DNA of 20,894 bases, taken from the NCBI GenBank assembly GCA_905193725.1, contig CAJJPW010000012.1:1-20894 (forward strand), written 5' to 3'. Origin of the DNA: an uncultured Eubacteriales bacterium (GTDB lineage Bacteria; Bacillota; Clostridia; Christensenellales; Christensenellaceae). How positions within the stretch are numbered: position 1 is the stretch's first letter; the number at the start of each line of letters is the position of its first letter. The notes beneath the pieces were generated by a model. The model saw only the letters and a program-made list of their open reading frames with translations, was not told the DNA's origin and did not search any database. A program made the position numbers and the translations under genes. This document shows, one piece after another, positions 1 through 6,906 of the stretch.

Positions 1-101
1 TGGTAGAGCAGGATTTCTTTGATAAACCGTCTCTGGAATGCGCCAAAGATAGCTTTGACTACTTAAAAGAACTTATCACAGGAAAAGAGGTGCCAAAATG
101 A
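1..101 (+). CDS. C-terminal end of a sugar phosphate isomerase/epimerase-like protein (partial)
   Basis: Only the last 32 codons lie in the window; the frame is open from base 3 and stops at TGA 99-101. The visible tail contains VEQDFFDKPSLECAKDSFDYLK. The VEQDF motif followed by a repeated Ser/Tyr-Leu-Lys helix is how xylose-isomerase-like TIM-barrel proteins (IolE/hydroxypyruvate isomerase type, AP_endonuc_2 fold) usually end. The stop codon overlaps the start of the next gene (ATGA), so the two are translationally coupled. Sugar-phosphate isomerase plus Gfo/Idh/MocA dehydrogenase is a common pairing in sugar or inositol catabolism, which supports the call. The substrate cannot be inferred from so short a piece. 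Confidence 0.6.
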   Translation, partial: VEQDFFDKPSLECAKDSFDYLKELITGKEVPK

Positions 102-1111
102 AAAAGATAAACGTCGGCATTGCGGGCTTGGGCCGCGCACTGGACTATAATGTTCCATTTATTCAGAAGTTAGCGGATCAATATGAGATTGTAGCTGTTT
201 ACGATACCTATGGGCCACGCACAGAGGAAATTGCCAAAGAATACGGAGCGATCGCCTGTGAATCCTACGAACAGATGCTGGGCATGGAGAATGTGGATTT
301 AATTTTAACCTTGACTCCACCGAAATTTCACTGCGAGTATGTAATCAAGGGATTAGAAGCAGGCAAGCATGTGCTTACCGAAAAGCCCATGGCGCTCACA
401 GCAGAAGAGTGTTGGAAAATGGTGGAAGTAGCTAAAAAGTCCGGAAAAGTATTGGCGGTTAACCACAACCACAGATACAACGGTACAATGGCCTTTCATG
501 TGATCAGCGACATGGCGAAAAAGGGAACCATTGGAGACCTCATATACACCTCGGCAAAATTGTTCAGCGGCTGGGGTGGCTATGAGGGAGCTCCCAGCTA
601 TGTAAAGAATTGGGAGAGAAATAAGGAATATGGGGGAGGAGCGCTGTTCTCTTGGGGGCCCCACCTGACAGATATGATGCTCAACCTTCACGGAGCAGAT
701 CCTGTGAGCGTGTATGCAGTACTCTCCTCCAAAGGATGGGAGTTTACCGGTGATTGCTATACCAATATGCTATTGCGCTTTCCGGATGATGTGTCCGCCC
801 ATATTGAGATCGACTACGAGGCGGATGAGGACTTGAGGCAATTTACCGTTCAAGGCACCTGTGGGCGTTTGGAGTTTCTATCCATTGGGGAGGATATGCT
901 GGCACCTGGCTCGCTGAAACTCTACCAGGAGGGAAAGGAAAAGGAGTTGGAGCTGCCAGCGGTACCTCCCGAGGTTATCTATCAGAAGCTCTATAATACC
1001 ATCGCCAATGGGGCGGAGCCCGCGATTGATCCGGCGGACATTGCCAAGGTTATCGCTGTGCTAGAGGCAGCTGAAAAATCCAACGGCAGCAATCAGGTGG
1101 TTTTACTCTAA
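98..1111 (+). CDS. Gfo/Idh/MocA family NAD(P)-dependent oxidoreductase
   Basis: This 337-residue protein has the two-domain layout of the Gfo/Idh/MocA family: an N-terminal Rossmann fold with the dinucleotide loop GLGRA at about residues 10-14, the family hallmark EKPMAL at 95-100, and NHNHRYNG near 122-129 where the family's active site begins. The C-terminal alpha/beta domain follows with the usual length. Members oxidise or reduce sugars, inositols and related polyols in the cytoplasm; the substrate is not readable from sequence. The start is fixed by the ATGA overlap with the upstream gene and by GGAAAAGAGG a few bases before it. A hairpin at 1230-1259 may end the operon. Nothing looks damaged. 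Confidence 0.9.
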   Translation: MKKINVGIAGLGRALDYNVPFIQKLADQYEIVAVYDTYGPRTEEIAKEYGAIACESYEQMLGMENVDLILTLTPPKFHCEYVIKGLEAGKHVLTEKPMALTAEECWKMVEVAKKSGKVLAVNHNHRYNGTMAFHVISDMAKKGTIGDLIYTSAKLFSGWGGYEGAPSYVKNWERNKEYGGGALFSWGPHLTDMMLNLHGADPVSVYAVLSSKGWEFTGDCYTNMLLRFPDDVSAHIEIDYEADEDLRQFTVQGTCGRLEFLSIGEDMLAPGSLKLYQEGKEKELELPAVPPEVIYQKLYNTIANGAEPAIDPADIAKVIAVLEAAEKSNGSNQVVLL

Positions 1112-1229
1112 AAGGATCACGATAAAAATCGAAAAGGCGTGACATAGATGGTACATGGAAAATGTTGCGCATCCCATTTGTAGAATATTCTCCTTATAAC
1201 TTAAGATGCGAAGGCGCTGTATTACAGCA

Positions 1230-1259
1230 AAAGGAGAGCCCCTTTTGGGACTCTCCTTT
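1230..1259 (+). terminator. Hairpin downstream of the oxidoreductase operon, possible terminator
   Basis: AAAGGAGAG (1230-1238) pairs perfectly with CTCTCCTTT (1251-1259). An inner CCC/GGG pair closes a TTTT tetraloop. The stem is very stable, but the only U stretch is part of the 3' arm (UUUA), so it is an imperfect intrinsic terminator. It could equally be a 3'-end stabiliser or part of a structured RNA together with the hairpin at 1272-1300. Confidence 0.5.
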
Positions 1260-1271
1260 ACGTGTATCGAA

Positions 1272-1300
1272 CTCCTTGTTAGTGAACGCATAACAAGGAG
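1272..1300. other. Second perfect hairpin, 12 bases after the first
   Basis: CTCCTTGTTA (1272-1281) and TAACAAGGAG (1291-1300) form a perfect 10-bp inverted repeat with a 9-base loop. There is no U-tract on either strand. Together with the hairpin at 1230-1259 it fills most of the 1112-1359 gap, in which I find no gene. It lies upstream of the promoter at 1360-1388, so it cannot belong to the leader made from that promoter. Confidence 0.55.
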
Positions 1301-1359
1301 ATTGGCCGGTGGATGTTTACTTGGTGCGCCCGGGGTAAATATCTTAAAAATTCATAGTT

Positions 1360-1388
1360 TTGACAATAAAATTTCTCTCCTTTATAAT
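1360..1388 (+). promoter_or_regulatory. Consensus sigma-70/sigma-A promoter for the FmdE-methyltransferase operon
   Basis: A perfect -35 (TTGACA, 1360-1365) and perfect -10 (TATAAT, 1383-1388) are separated by 17 bases. Transcription would start near 1395 and give a leader of about 87 bases before the FmdE start at 1482. No operator is evident, so this looks like a strong promoter. Confidence 0.85.
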
Positions 1389-1481
1389 AAAAACAGCTCA
1401 TCAAAACCAAGTAAGATGGGAGAGAAATAAGAGCCAACATAACGCGCTTTGCAGTTTGTTTTGTGAAGGAGGAAAGGGACC

Positions 1482-2015
1482 ATGGATGAGATGATGCAGC
1501 GGCACTGGGAGCGGGCAGTGGATTTCCACGGCCATGTGTGCCCGGGAATTGCCATCGGCGTTCGAGCTTGCCAAGCAGCTTGTGAGGCTTTGGGGTGTGA
1601 ATTTTCCCAAGATGAAGAGCTGGTATGTATTACAGAAAATGATGCCTGTGGAGTAGACGCTGTTTCGGCACTTCTGGGCTGTACTTTGGGAAAGGGCAAT
1701 CTCCTGTATCATGGTACGGGCAAAATGGCGTTTAACTTTTACGATAGAAAGACCCAAAAAAGCGTTCGTCTTTACTTCAAACCCATCAATATGCAGGGAA
1801 CCAGAGAGGAAAAAATGAACTACATTTTGGAGGCGGATTTAGACGAGCTGTTCGATGTTTCGAAACCTACACTCCCCATGCCGGAGCCAGCCCGCCATTT
1901 TACATCAGTAACTTGTAGTAAGTGCGGAGAAGCAGCACCAGAGCATAAGATTCGGTTGCAAGATGGCAAATTCGTGTGCCTGGATTGCTTCCAAGAGTAT
2001 AACCGAGGGTTGTAA
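1482..2015 (+). CDS. FmdE family protein with C-terminal zinc ribbon
   Basis: The 177-residue product carries the FmdE (PF02663-type) domain: HGHVCPG at residues 16-22, ENDACGVDA at 52-60, and LGKGNL/FNFYDR further on. A treble-clef/zinc-ribbon tail follows, with CSKC at 145-148 and CLDC at 166-169. The family is named after a gene next to molybdenum formylmethanofuran dehydrogenase in methanogens. Bacterial copies are widespread and usually lack that enzyme, and their role is unsettled; the conserved His/Cys set suggests metal binding. No formylmethanofuran dehydrogenase or molybdopterin gene is visible here. The start is an ATG with AAGGAGGAAAGG just upstream. The methyltransferase begins 2 bases after the stop, so the two are almost certainly co-translated. 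Confidence 0.87.
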   Translation: MDEMMQRHWERAVDFHGHVCPGIAIGVRACQAACEALGCEFSQDEELVCITENDACGVDAVSALLGCTLGKGNLLYHGTGKMAFNFYDRKTQKSVRLYFKPINMQGTREEKMNYILEADLDELFDVSKPTLPMPEPARHFTSVTCSKCGEAAPEHKIRLQDGKFVCLDCFQEYNRGL

Positions 2016-2017
2016 AA

Positions 2018-2827
2018 TTGAAAGCGCACAATCAAGGGATACCAGAAATAGATTTATCGGCTTTTAACCAGCCACAGGACAACGGCGCAGAGGCCTATTG
2101 GGACTTCCGTGCTCCAAGATATGACCAGGAGATTTCCCATTCAGAGGATTCTCGCAATGCCCGGGTGAATTTGGTACAGCGCCTAATACGCAAAGGAGTC
2201 ATTCAAAAAGAAAGCGCTGTATTGGATTTAGGGTGCGGACCAGGGCTATTTACGGTGGAATTTGCTCAGCGATGCCGCCAGGTAGTAGGGGTGGATATCT
2301 CCGGAAAGATGCTGGAACGGGCGCGACAGCATGCGAAATCAGTGGATAACGTGGCGTTTTACAAGATGGATTGGGCGGACCCAAAATGCAATCAAGAGTG
2401 GGATGGAGCGTTTGATTTAGTGTTTGCCAATATGTCTCCTGCCATTCGATCCGTTCCCACCCTGGAGAAGATGATGCGGGCCAGCAAAAATTGGTGCTTT
2501 TACAGCACATTTGCTGAGCGCACTTCATCCTTAAGGCGGCAATTGGATCAGCTATTTGGCACATGCCCTCAGTACAATCGAATCTATTATCTATTTCACA
2601 TCCTGTGGAGCCGGGGAATGCAGCCGGAAATCTGGTATGAATCTCAAGTGGTGCGAAGGGAATTGCCCTGGGAACAGGCGCTGGTATTTTACCAAAATGA
2701 TTACCAGGGAAGGGAAAACGAGGCGGAACTAAAGCGCATCGTAAGCCAGCACCGCACGGCTGGCGGCAACGTAGTGGAAGAGATTTTTATGAAAAAAGGC
2801 TGTATGCTCTGGCAGGTAAACAGATAG
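2018..2827 (+). CDS. Class I SAM-dependent methyltransferase
   Basis: This 269-residue protein has a Rossmann-type methyltransferase core: motif I LDLGCGPG at residues 69-76, the acidic loop GVDIS at 91-95 ending strand 2, and a motif-IV-like FANMSPAI where a substrate-binding NPPY-type motif would be. A long C-terminal part has no recognisable extra domain. It starts at TTG (2018), two bases after the FmdE stop, with GAGGG in the end of the FmdE gene as ribosome binding site, which implies translational coupling. The acceptor substrate is unknown. Pairing with FmdE suggests a shared pathway, possibly metal- or C1-related, but that is inference. Confidence 0.85.
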   Translation: MKAHNQGIPEIDLSAFNQPQDNGAEAYWDFRAPRYDQEISHSEDSRNARVNLVQRLIRKGVIQKESAVLDLGCGPGLFTVEFAQRCRQVVGVDISGKMLERARQHAKSVDNVAFYKMDWADPKCNQEWDGAFDLVFANMSPAIRSVPTLEKMMRASKNWCFYSTFAERTSSLRRQLDQLFGTCPQYNRIYYLFHILWSRGMQPEIWYESQVVRRELPWEQALVFYQNDYQGRENEAELKRIVSQHRTAGGNVVEEIFMKKGCMLWQVNR

Positions 2828-2879
2828 GAAATGGAGAGCCTGTGGTTGTATCTCAAGCTACTTCATGGGAATAAAAAGT

Positions 2880-2913
2880 ACAATAAAAAGCGCTTATAGG
2901 CGCTTTTTATTGT
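2880..2913. terminator. Bidirectional intrinsic terminator after the methyltransferase
   Basis: ACAATAAAAAGCGC (2880-2893) and GCGCTTTTTATTGT (2900-2913) make a perfect 14-bp stem with a 6-base loop. The GC-rich core is flanked by A- and T-runs, so it works on both strands. Confidence 0.85.
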
Positions 2914-2998
2914 ATCGGCGAAACTGCTTGTTTCATATGGGCATTAGCTCTCATAGTGCCTTTATGGGAATTGAAACAAAGGAATGATTTTTACCTAC

Positions 2999-3026
2999 TT
3001 GACATAAGCAAAGAACATGATATAAT
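2999..3026 (+). promoter_or_regulatory. Promoter of the MarR-MATE operon
   Basis: TTGACA (2999-3004) and TATAAT (3021-3026) are both perfect, with a 16-base spacer. The predicted start near 3033 lies just before the palindrome at 3041-3060, as expected for a self-repressed regulator gene. Confidence 0.82.
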
Positions 3027-3040
3027 TAGTTCTTAAAAAA

Positions 3041-3060
3041 ATAGTTATTTAAAAAACTAT
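3041..3060. promoter_or_regulatory. Candidate MarR operator
   Basis: ATAGTTATTTAAAAAACTAT is a 20-bp palindrome with 9 of 10 positions symmetric. It sits between the promoter and the ribosome binding site of the MarR gene. MarR proteins commonly bind such AT-rich palindromes in their own promoter region, so autorepression relieved by a ligand is the likely mode. The link to this protein is inferred from position only. Confidence 0.55.
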
Positions 3061-3083
3061 ATAAGTGGGGGAGGAATGCCGTT

Positions 3084-3533
3084 TTGCCATGCACAACGGA
3101 TATATTAATCAGCATTCGGAGAACTGTAAAACTCTATGAGTACATGTTAAAAGAGGTTTGTGAGAAATATCAGCTTACACAAATAGAGGCTGATATCATC
3201 AGCTTTCTGCAAAATAACCCCGGCAAGGATACAGCTAAGGACATTGCAGAATTGAGAATGTTATCCAAGGGCAATGTATCCCAAGCTGTGGAGCAACTCA
3301 TCCAAAGGTCTCTGCTCCGAAGGCAGCAGGATACTGCAGATAGGCGGAAAATTCACCTCTCACTACTTCCCGAGGCTAAGCCTATTATGGAGGAAATTTC
3401 CAATACGCGTAATGAATTTTTAGAAAGCGTGTTTTTAGGATTTTCTGAGGCAGAACAAGAGCAATATGCAGCATTTAATGACCGACTAATGCTCAATATA
3501 GGGGCAGCTATGAAAAGAGGTGGAAAAGCATGA
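3084..3533 (+). CDS. MarR family transcriptional regulator
   Basis: The 149-residue protein is of typical MarR length. The winged helix-turn-helix spans roughly residues 30-100: IEADIISFLQ, AKDIAELRMLSKGNVSQAVEQLIQRSLL as the recognition region, and a wing with QDTADRRKIHL (82-92), where the D-R-R signature of the family is intact. Terminal helices would form the dimer interface. It starts at TTG 3084 with GGGGGAGG about ten bases upstream; nearby ATGs are out of frame. Its stop overlaps the MATE start (ATGA), as in the mepR-mepA arrangement of Staphylococcus. It probably represses itself and the exporter and is released by toxic cationic or amphipathic compounds. Confidence 0.88.
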   Translation: MPCTTDILISIRRTVKLYEYMLKEVCEKYQLTQIEADIISFLQNNPGKDTAKDIAELRMLSKGNVSQAVEQLIQRSLLRRQQDTADRRKIHLSLLPEAKPIMEEISNTRNEFLESVFLGFSEAEQEQYAAFNDRLMLNIGAAMKRGGKA

Positions 3534-4924
3534 ATCAGGACAAGGATTTTCTGGGCAAAGAACCGGTAGGAAAGTTGCTATTAAGGTTAGCCCTCCCAAC
3601 AGTAGCGGCGCAAGTGATCAATATGCTCTACAACATTGTAGACCGGATCTATATTGGGCATATTCCGGATATTGGCGCCATGGCGCTTACCGGCGTTGGC
3701 GTCTGCATGCCGCTGATCATGATCGTATCGGCCTTTGCGGCGTTAGTGGGAAATGGCGGAGCGCCGAGAGCCTCTATTTTTATGGGCAAAGGAGACAATG
3801 AGTCGGCGGAAAAGACCCTGGGAAATTGCTTTACAGTACAGATTATCATCTCCATCATTCTCACAACGGTTTTGCTCCTATGGAATGAGGATTTGCTTTT
3901 GTCCTTTGGGGCCAGTGAAAATACCATCGGGTATGCGGTGGATTACATGAACATCTACGCCATCGGCACTATATTTGTGCAGCTGACACTGGGAATGAAT
4001 GCTTTTATCACGGCGCAGGGATTCGCGAAAACGGGAATGCTATCGGTACTCATTGGCGCAGTGGCAAATATCGTGTTGGACCCTATCTTCATCTTTGGCG
4101 CCAATATGGGAGTGCAGGGAGCAGCATTAGCTACTATTATTTCACAGGCCATGTCTTGCATATGGGTGCTATGGTTCCTCTTTGGAAAGAAAACCATTCT
4201 CAAAATACGAAAATGCTATTTGAAATTAAAGGGAAAGATTATCCTTCCCAGTTTAGCTCTGGGTTTATCTGTTTTTATCATGCAGGCCAGTGAAAGCATC
4301 ATTTCCGTCTGCTTCAACTCCTCTCTGCTGAAATATGGGGGAGATACGGCAGTGGGCGCGATGACCATTTTAACCAGTGTGATGCAGTTTGCCATGCTGC
4401 CTTTGCAGGGACTTGGGCAAGGTGCCCAGCCGATTATCAGCTACAACTATGGGGCGAAAAACGTGGATCGGGTCAAAGGCGCCTTTAAGCTGCTACTAAA
4501 AGCCAGCCTGTGCTATGCAGTAATTCTTTGGGCATGTGTTATGATATTCCCCCAGGGATTTGCAGCGATGTTTACCAACGATGCAACACTATTGGAATTT
4601 ACCAAAACAGCACTGAGAGTCTATATGGCATGTCTGCTTCTCTTTGGAATACAGATGGCCTGCCAAATGACTTTTACGGCCCTAGGAAAAGCGGGGAGCT
4701 CCATTGTGGTGGCTGTGATGAGAAAATTCGTATTGCTCATACCACTGATCTACATTATGCCACTGATATTTACCCAAGACAAAACTATGGCGGTATATAT
4801 GGCAGAGCCAGTGGCGGATTTTCTAGCTGTTACTTTTACGGCAATCCTCTTTACCTTCCAGTTCAAAAAGGCTCTAGGAAAGATTTCTGAACCTCCAAAA
4901 GAGCAAATGAAAAACCAGAGCTAG
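3530..4924 (+). CDS. MATE family multidrug/cation efflux transporter (MepA/NorM-like)
   Basis: A 464-residue membrane protein with about twelve hydrophobic segments in two related halves, the standard MATE size. Diagnostic stretches are PTVAAQVINMLYNIVDRIYIG in helix 1 (about 20-40), GNGGAPRASIFMGKG (about 75-89), and QGLGQGAQPIISYNYGAKN in the second half, mirroring the first. MATE proteins export drugs or metabolites from the cytoplasm using a Na+ or H+ gradient. The ATGA overlap with the MarR gene makes this a two-gene, drug-responsive cassette. No terminator is evident before the next gene, and the 119-base gap has no convincing promoter. Confidence 0.92.
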   Translation: MNQDKDFLGKEPVGKLLLRLALPTVAAQVINMLYNIVDRIYIGHIPDIGAMALTGVGVCMPLIMIVSAFAALVGNGGAPRASIFMGKGDNESAEKTLGNCFTVQIIISIILTTVLLLWNEDLLLSFGASENTIGYAVDYMNIYAIGTIFVQLTLGMNAFITAQGFAKTGMLSVLIGAVANIVLDPIFIFGANMGVQGAALATIISQAMSCIWVLWFLFGKKTILKIRKCYLKLKGKIILPSLALGLSVFIMQASESIISVCFNSSLLKYGGDTAVGAMTILTSVMQFAMLPLQGLGQGAQPIISYNYGAKNVDRVKGAFKLLLKASLCYAVILWACVMIFPQGFAAMFTNDATLLEFTKTALRVYMACLLLFGIQMACQMTFTALGKAGSSIVVAVMRKFVLLIPLIYIMPLIFTQDKTMAVYMAEPVADFLAVTFTAILFTFQFKKALGKISEPPKEQMKNQS

Positions 4925-5043
4925 TAGAAATTGGATGAAAGATGAGATGCTTAAATCTAGTATATATACGGTAAAAAGAAATCTATTAATAGAAATGATT
5001 TGAGCTAAAATGAGAATCCATGTAATGATGGAGGGAATACGAA

Positions 5044-5472
5044 ATGGATGCAAAGCGACTTAGGCTATTGCATAAAATTATGAAGACAACGCATATGTAT
5101 AAGCTTTTATTGGGCTTTCTCATTTATTTTTTCATAACTACAGTGTTAATTTGGCTTGTCGATCCGGTCATCAATAGCTTTAGCGATAGCCTGTGGTACT
5201 GTTTTGCCGCTTGCACTACGGTAGGCTTTGGGGATCTTGTCGTTACAAGCGAGGTGGGCAGAGTATTGACTATTCTGCTGACAGTATATGGACTTTTAAT
5301 TGTGGCGTTTATTCCAGGGGTAATTGTAAGCTATTTCACGGAGTTCAATAAGATAAAAAGCCGGGAAAGTGTTGTAAAGTTTTTAGACCGTTTAGAACAT
5401 TTAGAAGACCTATCCAAAGAGGAATTAAAGGATATTTCCGCAAGAGTCCGAAAAAAAAGATACCAATTGTAA
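5044..5472 (+). CDS. Two-transmembrane potassium channel protein
   Basis: In this 142-residue protein the first membrane helix is about residues 20-39. A pore helix and the selectivity filter TVGFGD (59-64) follow, the second membrane helix is about 72-97, and a charged cytoplasmic tail ends it. This is the minimal Ion_trans_2/KcsA-like pore, expected to work as a tetramer passing K+. There is no RCK (KTN) domain, so gating by a nucleotide or cation ligand on the same chain is not expected; the 40-residue charged tail may form a helical bundle. GGAGGG lies 8 bases before the ATG. The alarmone synthetase gene starts 39 bases after the stop, so the two are probably one operon. Confidence 0.88.
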   Translation: MDAKRLRLLHKIMKTTHMYKLLLGFLIYFFITTVLIWLVDPVINSFSDSLWYCFAACTTVGFGDLVVTSEVGRVLTILLTVYGLLIVAFIPGVIVSYFTEFNKIKSRESVVKFLDRLEHLEDLSKEELKDISARVRKKRYQL

Positions 5473-5511
5473 TGTAAGACGAGACAAGGGAGGTAACCAA
5501 GGAATATAGAA

Positions 5512-6213
5512 ATGAAGGCGGCATACGAAACTAAATTAGCAGAGAGAAAAGAAGCGTTAAAGGATTTTTTTGGCGGCAATGATGGGGAAGAAGTTACGGA
5601 TGAAATGCTTAAACGGGTATTTCAGTATGAAGAATTGATGATAAAGTACCGCTCAGCGATTCGTGAGGTGACAACTAAGCTGGAAATACTCAACGATGAG
5701 CTTTCCACCTTCACAGAACATAATCCCATTGAGAGCATCCAATCTCGCATTAAACGGCCGTACAGCATTGCGGGGAAACTTAATAAATTGAATAAGCCCA
5801 TTGAGGTAGAGGCCATATCAAAGTACTTAAATGATGTGGCGGGGATACGAGTAATCTGCTCATTTATTGACGACATTTATGATGTAGCAGAGTTGTTACT
5901 GAAACAAGACGATGTGGTGCTCATTGCCCAGAAAGATTACATTAAAAATCCTAAAGCAAATGGGTATCGCAGCTTGCACCTCATTATCGAAACCCCGGTA
6001 TTTTTCTCTACAGGAAAGGAAATGATCCGGGTGGAGATACAGATTCGTACTGTAGCAATGGACTTTTGGGCTAGCCTGGAACATCAAATTCGGTACAAAA
6101 ACAATGCGCCAGATGTACAGATCATAGCTGATGAGCTAAAAGCCTGTGCAGACACAATCGCACAGACGGATGCCAAAATGCAACAGCTGAAAAAACGCAT
6201 TCAAGCACAATAA
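5512..6213 (+). CDS. relQ: Small alarmone synthetase, GTP pyrophosphokinase (RelQ/YjbM-like)
   Basis: This 233-residue protein has a single RelA/SpoT synthetase domain and no hydrolase, TGS or ACT domain. Motifs in order: IKRPYSIAGKL (80-90, nucleotide-binding basic loop), NDVAGIRVIC (107-116), NGYRSLHLI (150-158, GTP-binding G-loop), and EIQIRTVAMDFWASLEHQIRYK (175-196), whose acidic residues are catalytic in this family. It transfers pyrophosphate from ATP to GDP/GTP to make (p)ppGpp in stress. It is slightly longer than Bacillus RelQ because of an N-terminal extension of about 35 residues. AAGGA lies 8 bases before ATG 5512, with a stronger but more distant AGGGAGG behind it. It shares a probable operon with the upstream K+ channel. 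The symbol is by family resemblance. Confidence 0.88.
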   Translation: MKAAYETKLAERKEALKDFFGGNDGEEVTDEMLKRVFQYEELMIKYRSAIREVTTKLEILNDELSTFTEHNPIESIQSRIKRPYSIAGKLNKLNKPIEVEAISKYLNDVAGIRVICSFIDDIYDVAELLLKQDDVVLIAQKDYIKNPKANGYRSLHLIIETPVFFSTGKEMIRVEIQIRTVAMDFWASLEHQIRYKNNAPDVQIIADELKACADTIAQTDAKMQQLKKRIQAQ

Positions 6214-6309
6214 CCTCTAGATGTTAGCGACCGCGAAGCACCTGCTAGCTGAAAAAAGAAGGATCGTGTTGTTTGACAGATGGGTGCAGCAAAAGAATAA
6301 AAATTTATT

Positions 6310-6340
6310 ATAGCATGTTTTTCATAAAACATGCTATTTT
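6310..6340 (+). terminator. Intrinsic terminator of the channel-alarmone operon
   Basis: ATAGCATGTTTT (6310-6321) pairs perfectly with AAAACATGCTAT (6326-6337) around a 4-base loop, followed by TTT. In the rest of the gene-free stretch 6214-6525 I see only a 12-bp perfect palindrome CTGCTTAAGCAG (6345-6356), AT-rich sequence, and the promoter at 6468. Confidence 0.8.
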
Positions 6341-6467
6341 TATGCTGCTTAAGCAGAAATATTTACTCAAAAATAGTTAAAAATTTTGCTGCTTGTTATA
6401 GCGCTGAAATGGAAATACTGCCACGATTGGGCATGTGCAATTAGTTAAAATTTTTTGGATGAAGTAC

Positions 6468-6496
6468 TTGACATAACTGTACATTTTGTATATACT
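6468..6496 (+). promoter_or_regulatory. Promoter of the GntR-ABC operon
   Basis: TTGACA (6468-6473) and TATACT (6491-6496) are separated by 17 bases. The -10 box overlaps the palindrome at 6495-6508, so a bound repressor would block RNA polymerase. Confidence 0.82.
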
Positions 6497-6508
6497 GTAT
6501 ATATACAG
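6495..6508. promoter_or_regulatory. Candidate GntR (YtrA-type) operator
   Basis: CTGTATATATACAG is a perfect 14-bp palindrome. A wider TGTATATA...TATATACA symmetry (6487-6507) covers the promoter -10. Position and symmetry fit autorepression by the GntR protein encoded 18 bases downstream; the assignment is by context. Confidence 0.6.
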
Positions 6509-6525
6509 ATGATCAGGAGGCGCCC

Positions 6526-6906
6526 GTGAACATTTTTATCGATAACAAAAGTGGCTCGCCCATTTACGACCAAATATACTCCCAAATAAAAAGCCAAATT
6601 ATCAGCGGAGCATTACAAGAAGACGACCCTTTGCCATCCATACGAAACTTGGCAAAAGACCTTCACATTAGTGTGATTACCACCAAAAGGGCGTATGACG
6701 AGCTGGAAAAAGAGGGATTTATCTATACGGTAGCAGCGAAGGGATGTTTTGTATCCAAAAAGAATACACAGCTCTTGCAAGAGGAAAACTTAAGACAAAT
6801 AGAGGAGCATCTGCAATGCATCGTGAAACTAGCTGCTTCGTGTAACATAGGAAAACAGGAAATTATCCAAATGTTAGATATCATAACCCAGGAGGATGAA
6901 CAATGA
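6526..6906 (+). CDS. GntR family transcriptional regulator, YtrA subfamily
   Basis: The 126-residue protein consists of an N-terminal GntR winged helix-turn-helix (SPIYDQIYSQIKSQIISGAL, then DPLPSIRNLAKDLHISVITTKRAYDELEKEGFIYT, about residues 11-71) and a short helical tail of about 50 residues. That short effector/dimerisation part is the mark of the YtrA subfamily, which almost always controls adjacent ABC transporter genes. The start is GTG with AGGAGG five bases upstream. Its stop overlaps the ABC ATPase start (ATGA). It most likely represses this operon through the palindrome on its own promoter. Confidence 0.88.
   Translation: MNIFIDNKSGSPIYDQIYSQIKSQIISGALQEDDPLPSIRNLAKDLHISVITTKRAYDELEKEGFIYTVAAKGCFVSKKNTQLLQEENLRQIEEHLQCIVKLAASCNIGKQEIIQMLDIITQEDEQ

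Noticed and set aside
1261..1345. tRNA or molybdenum-cofactor riboswitch before the FmdE gene
   Set aside because: No cloverleaf with an anticodon arm can be drawn, and a promoter lies between this structure and the FmdE gene, so it could not act as that gene's riboswitch.
3520..3801. 93-codon plus-strand frame overlapping the start of the MATE gene
   Set aside because: It is out of frame with a clear MATE transporter and has no independent homology or start signal.
6273..6301. Promoter-like TTGACA at 6273
   Set aside because: The matching -10 is poor (AATAAA) and a terminator follows within 15 bases; most likely chance.
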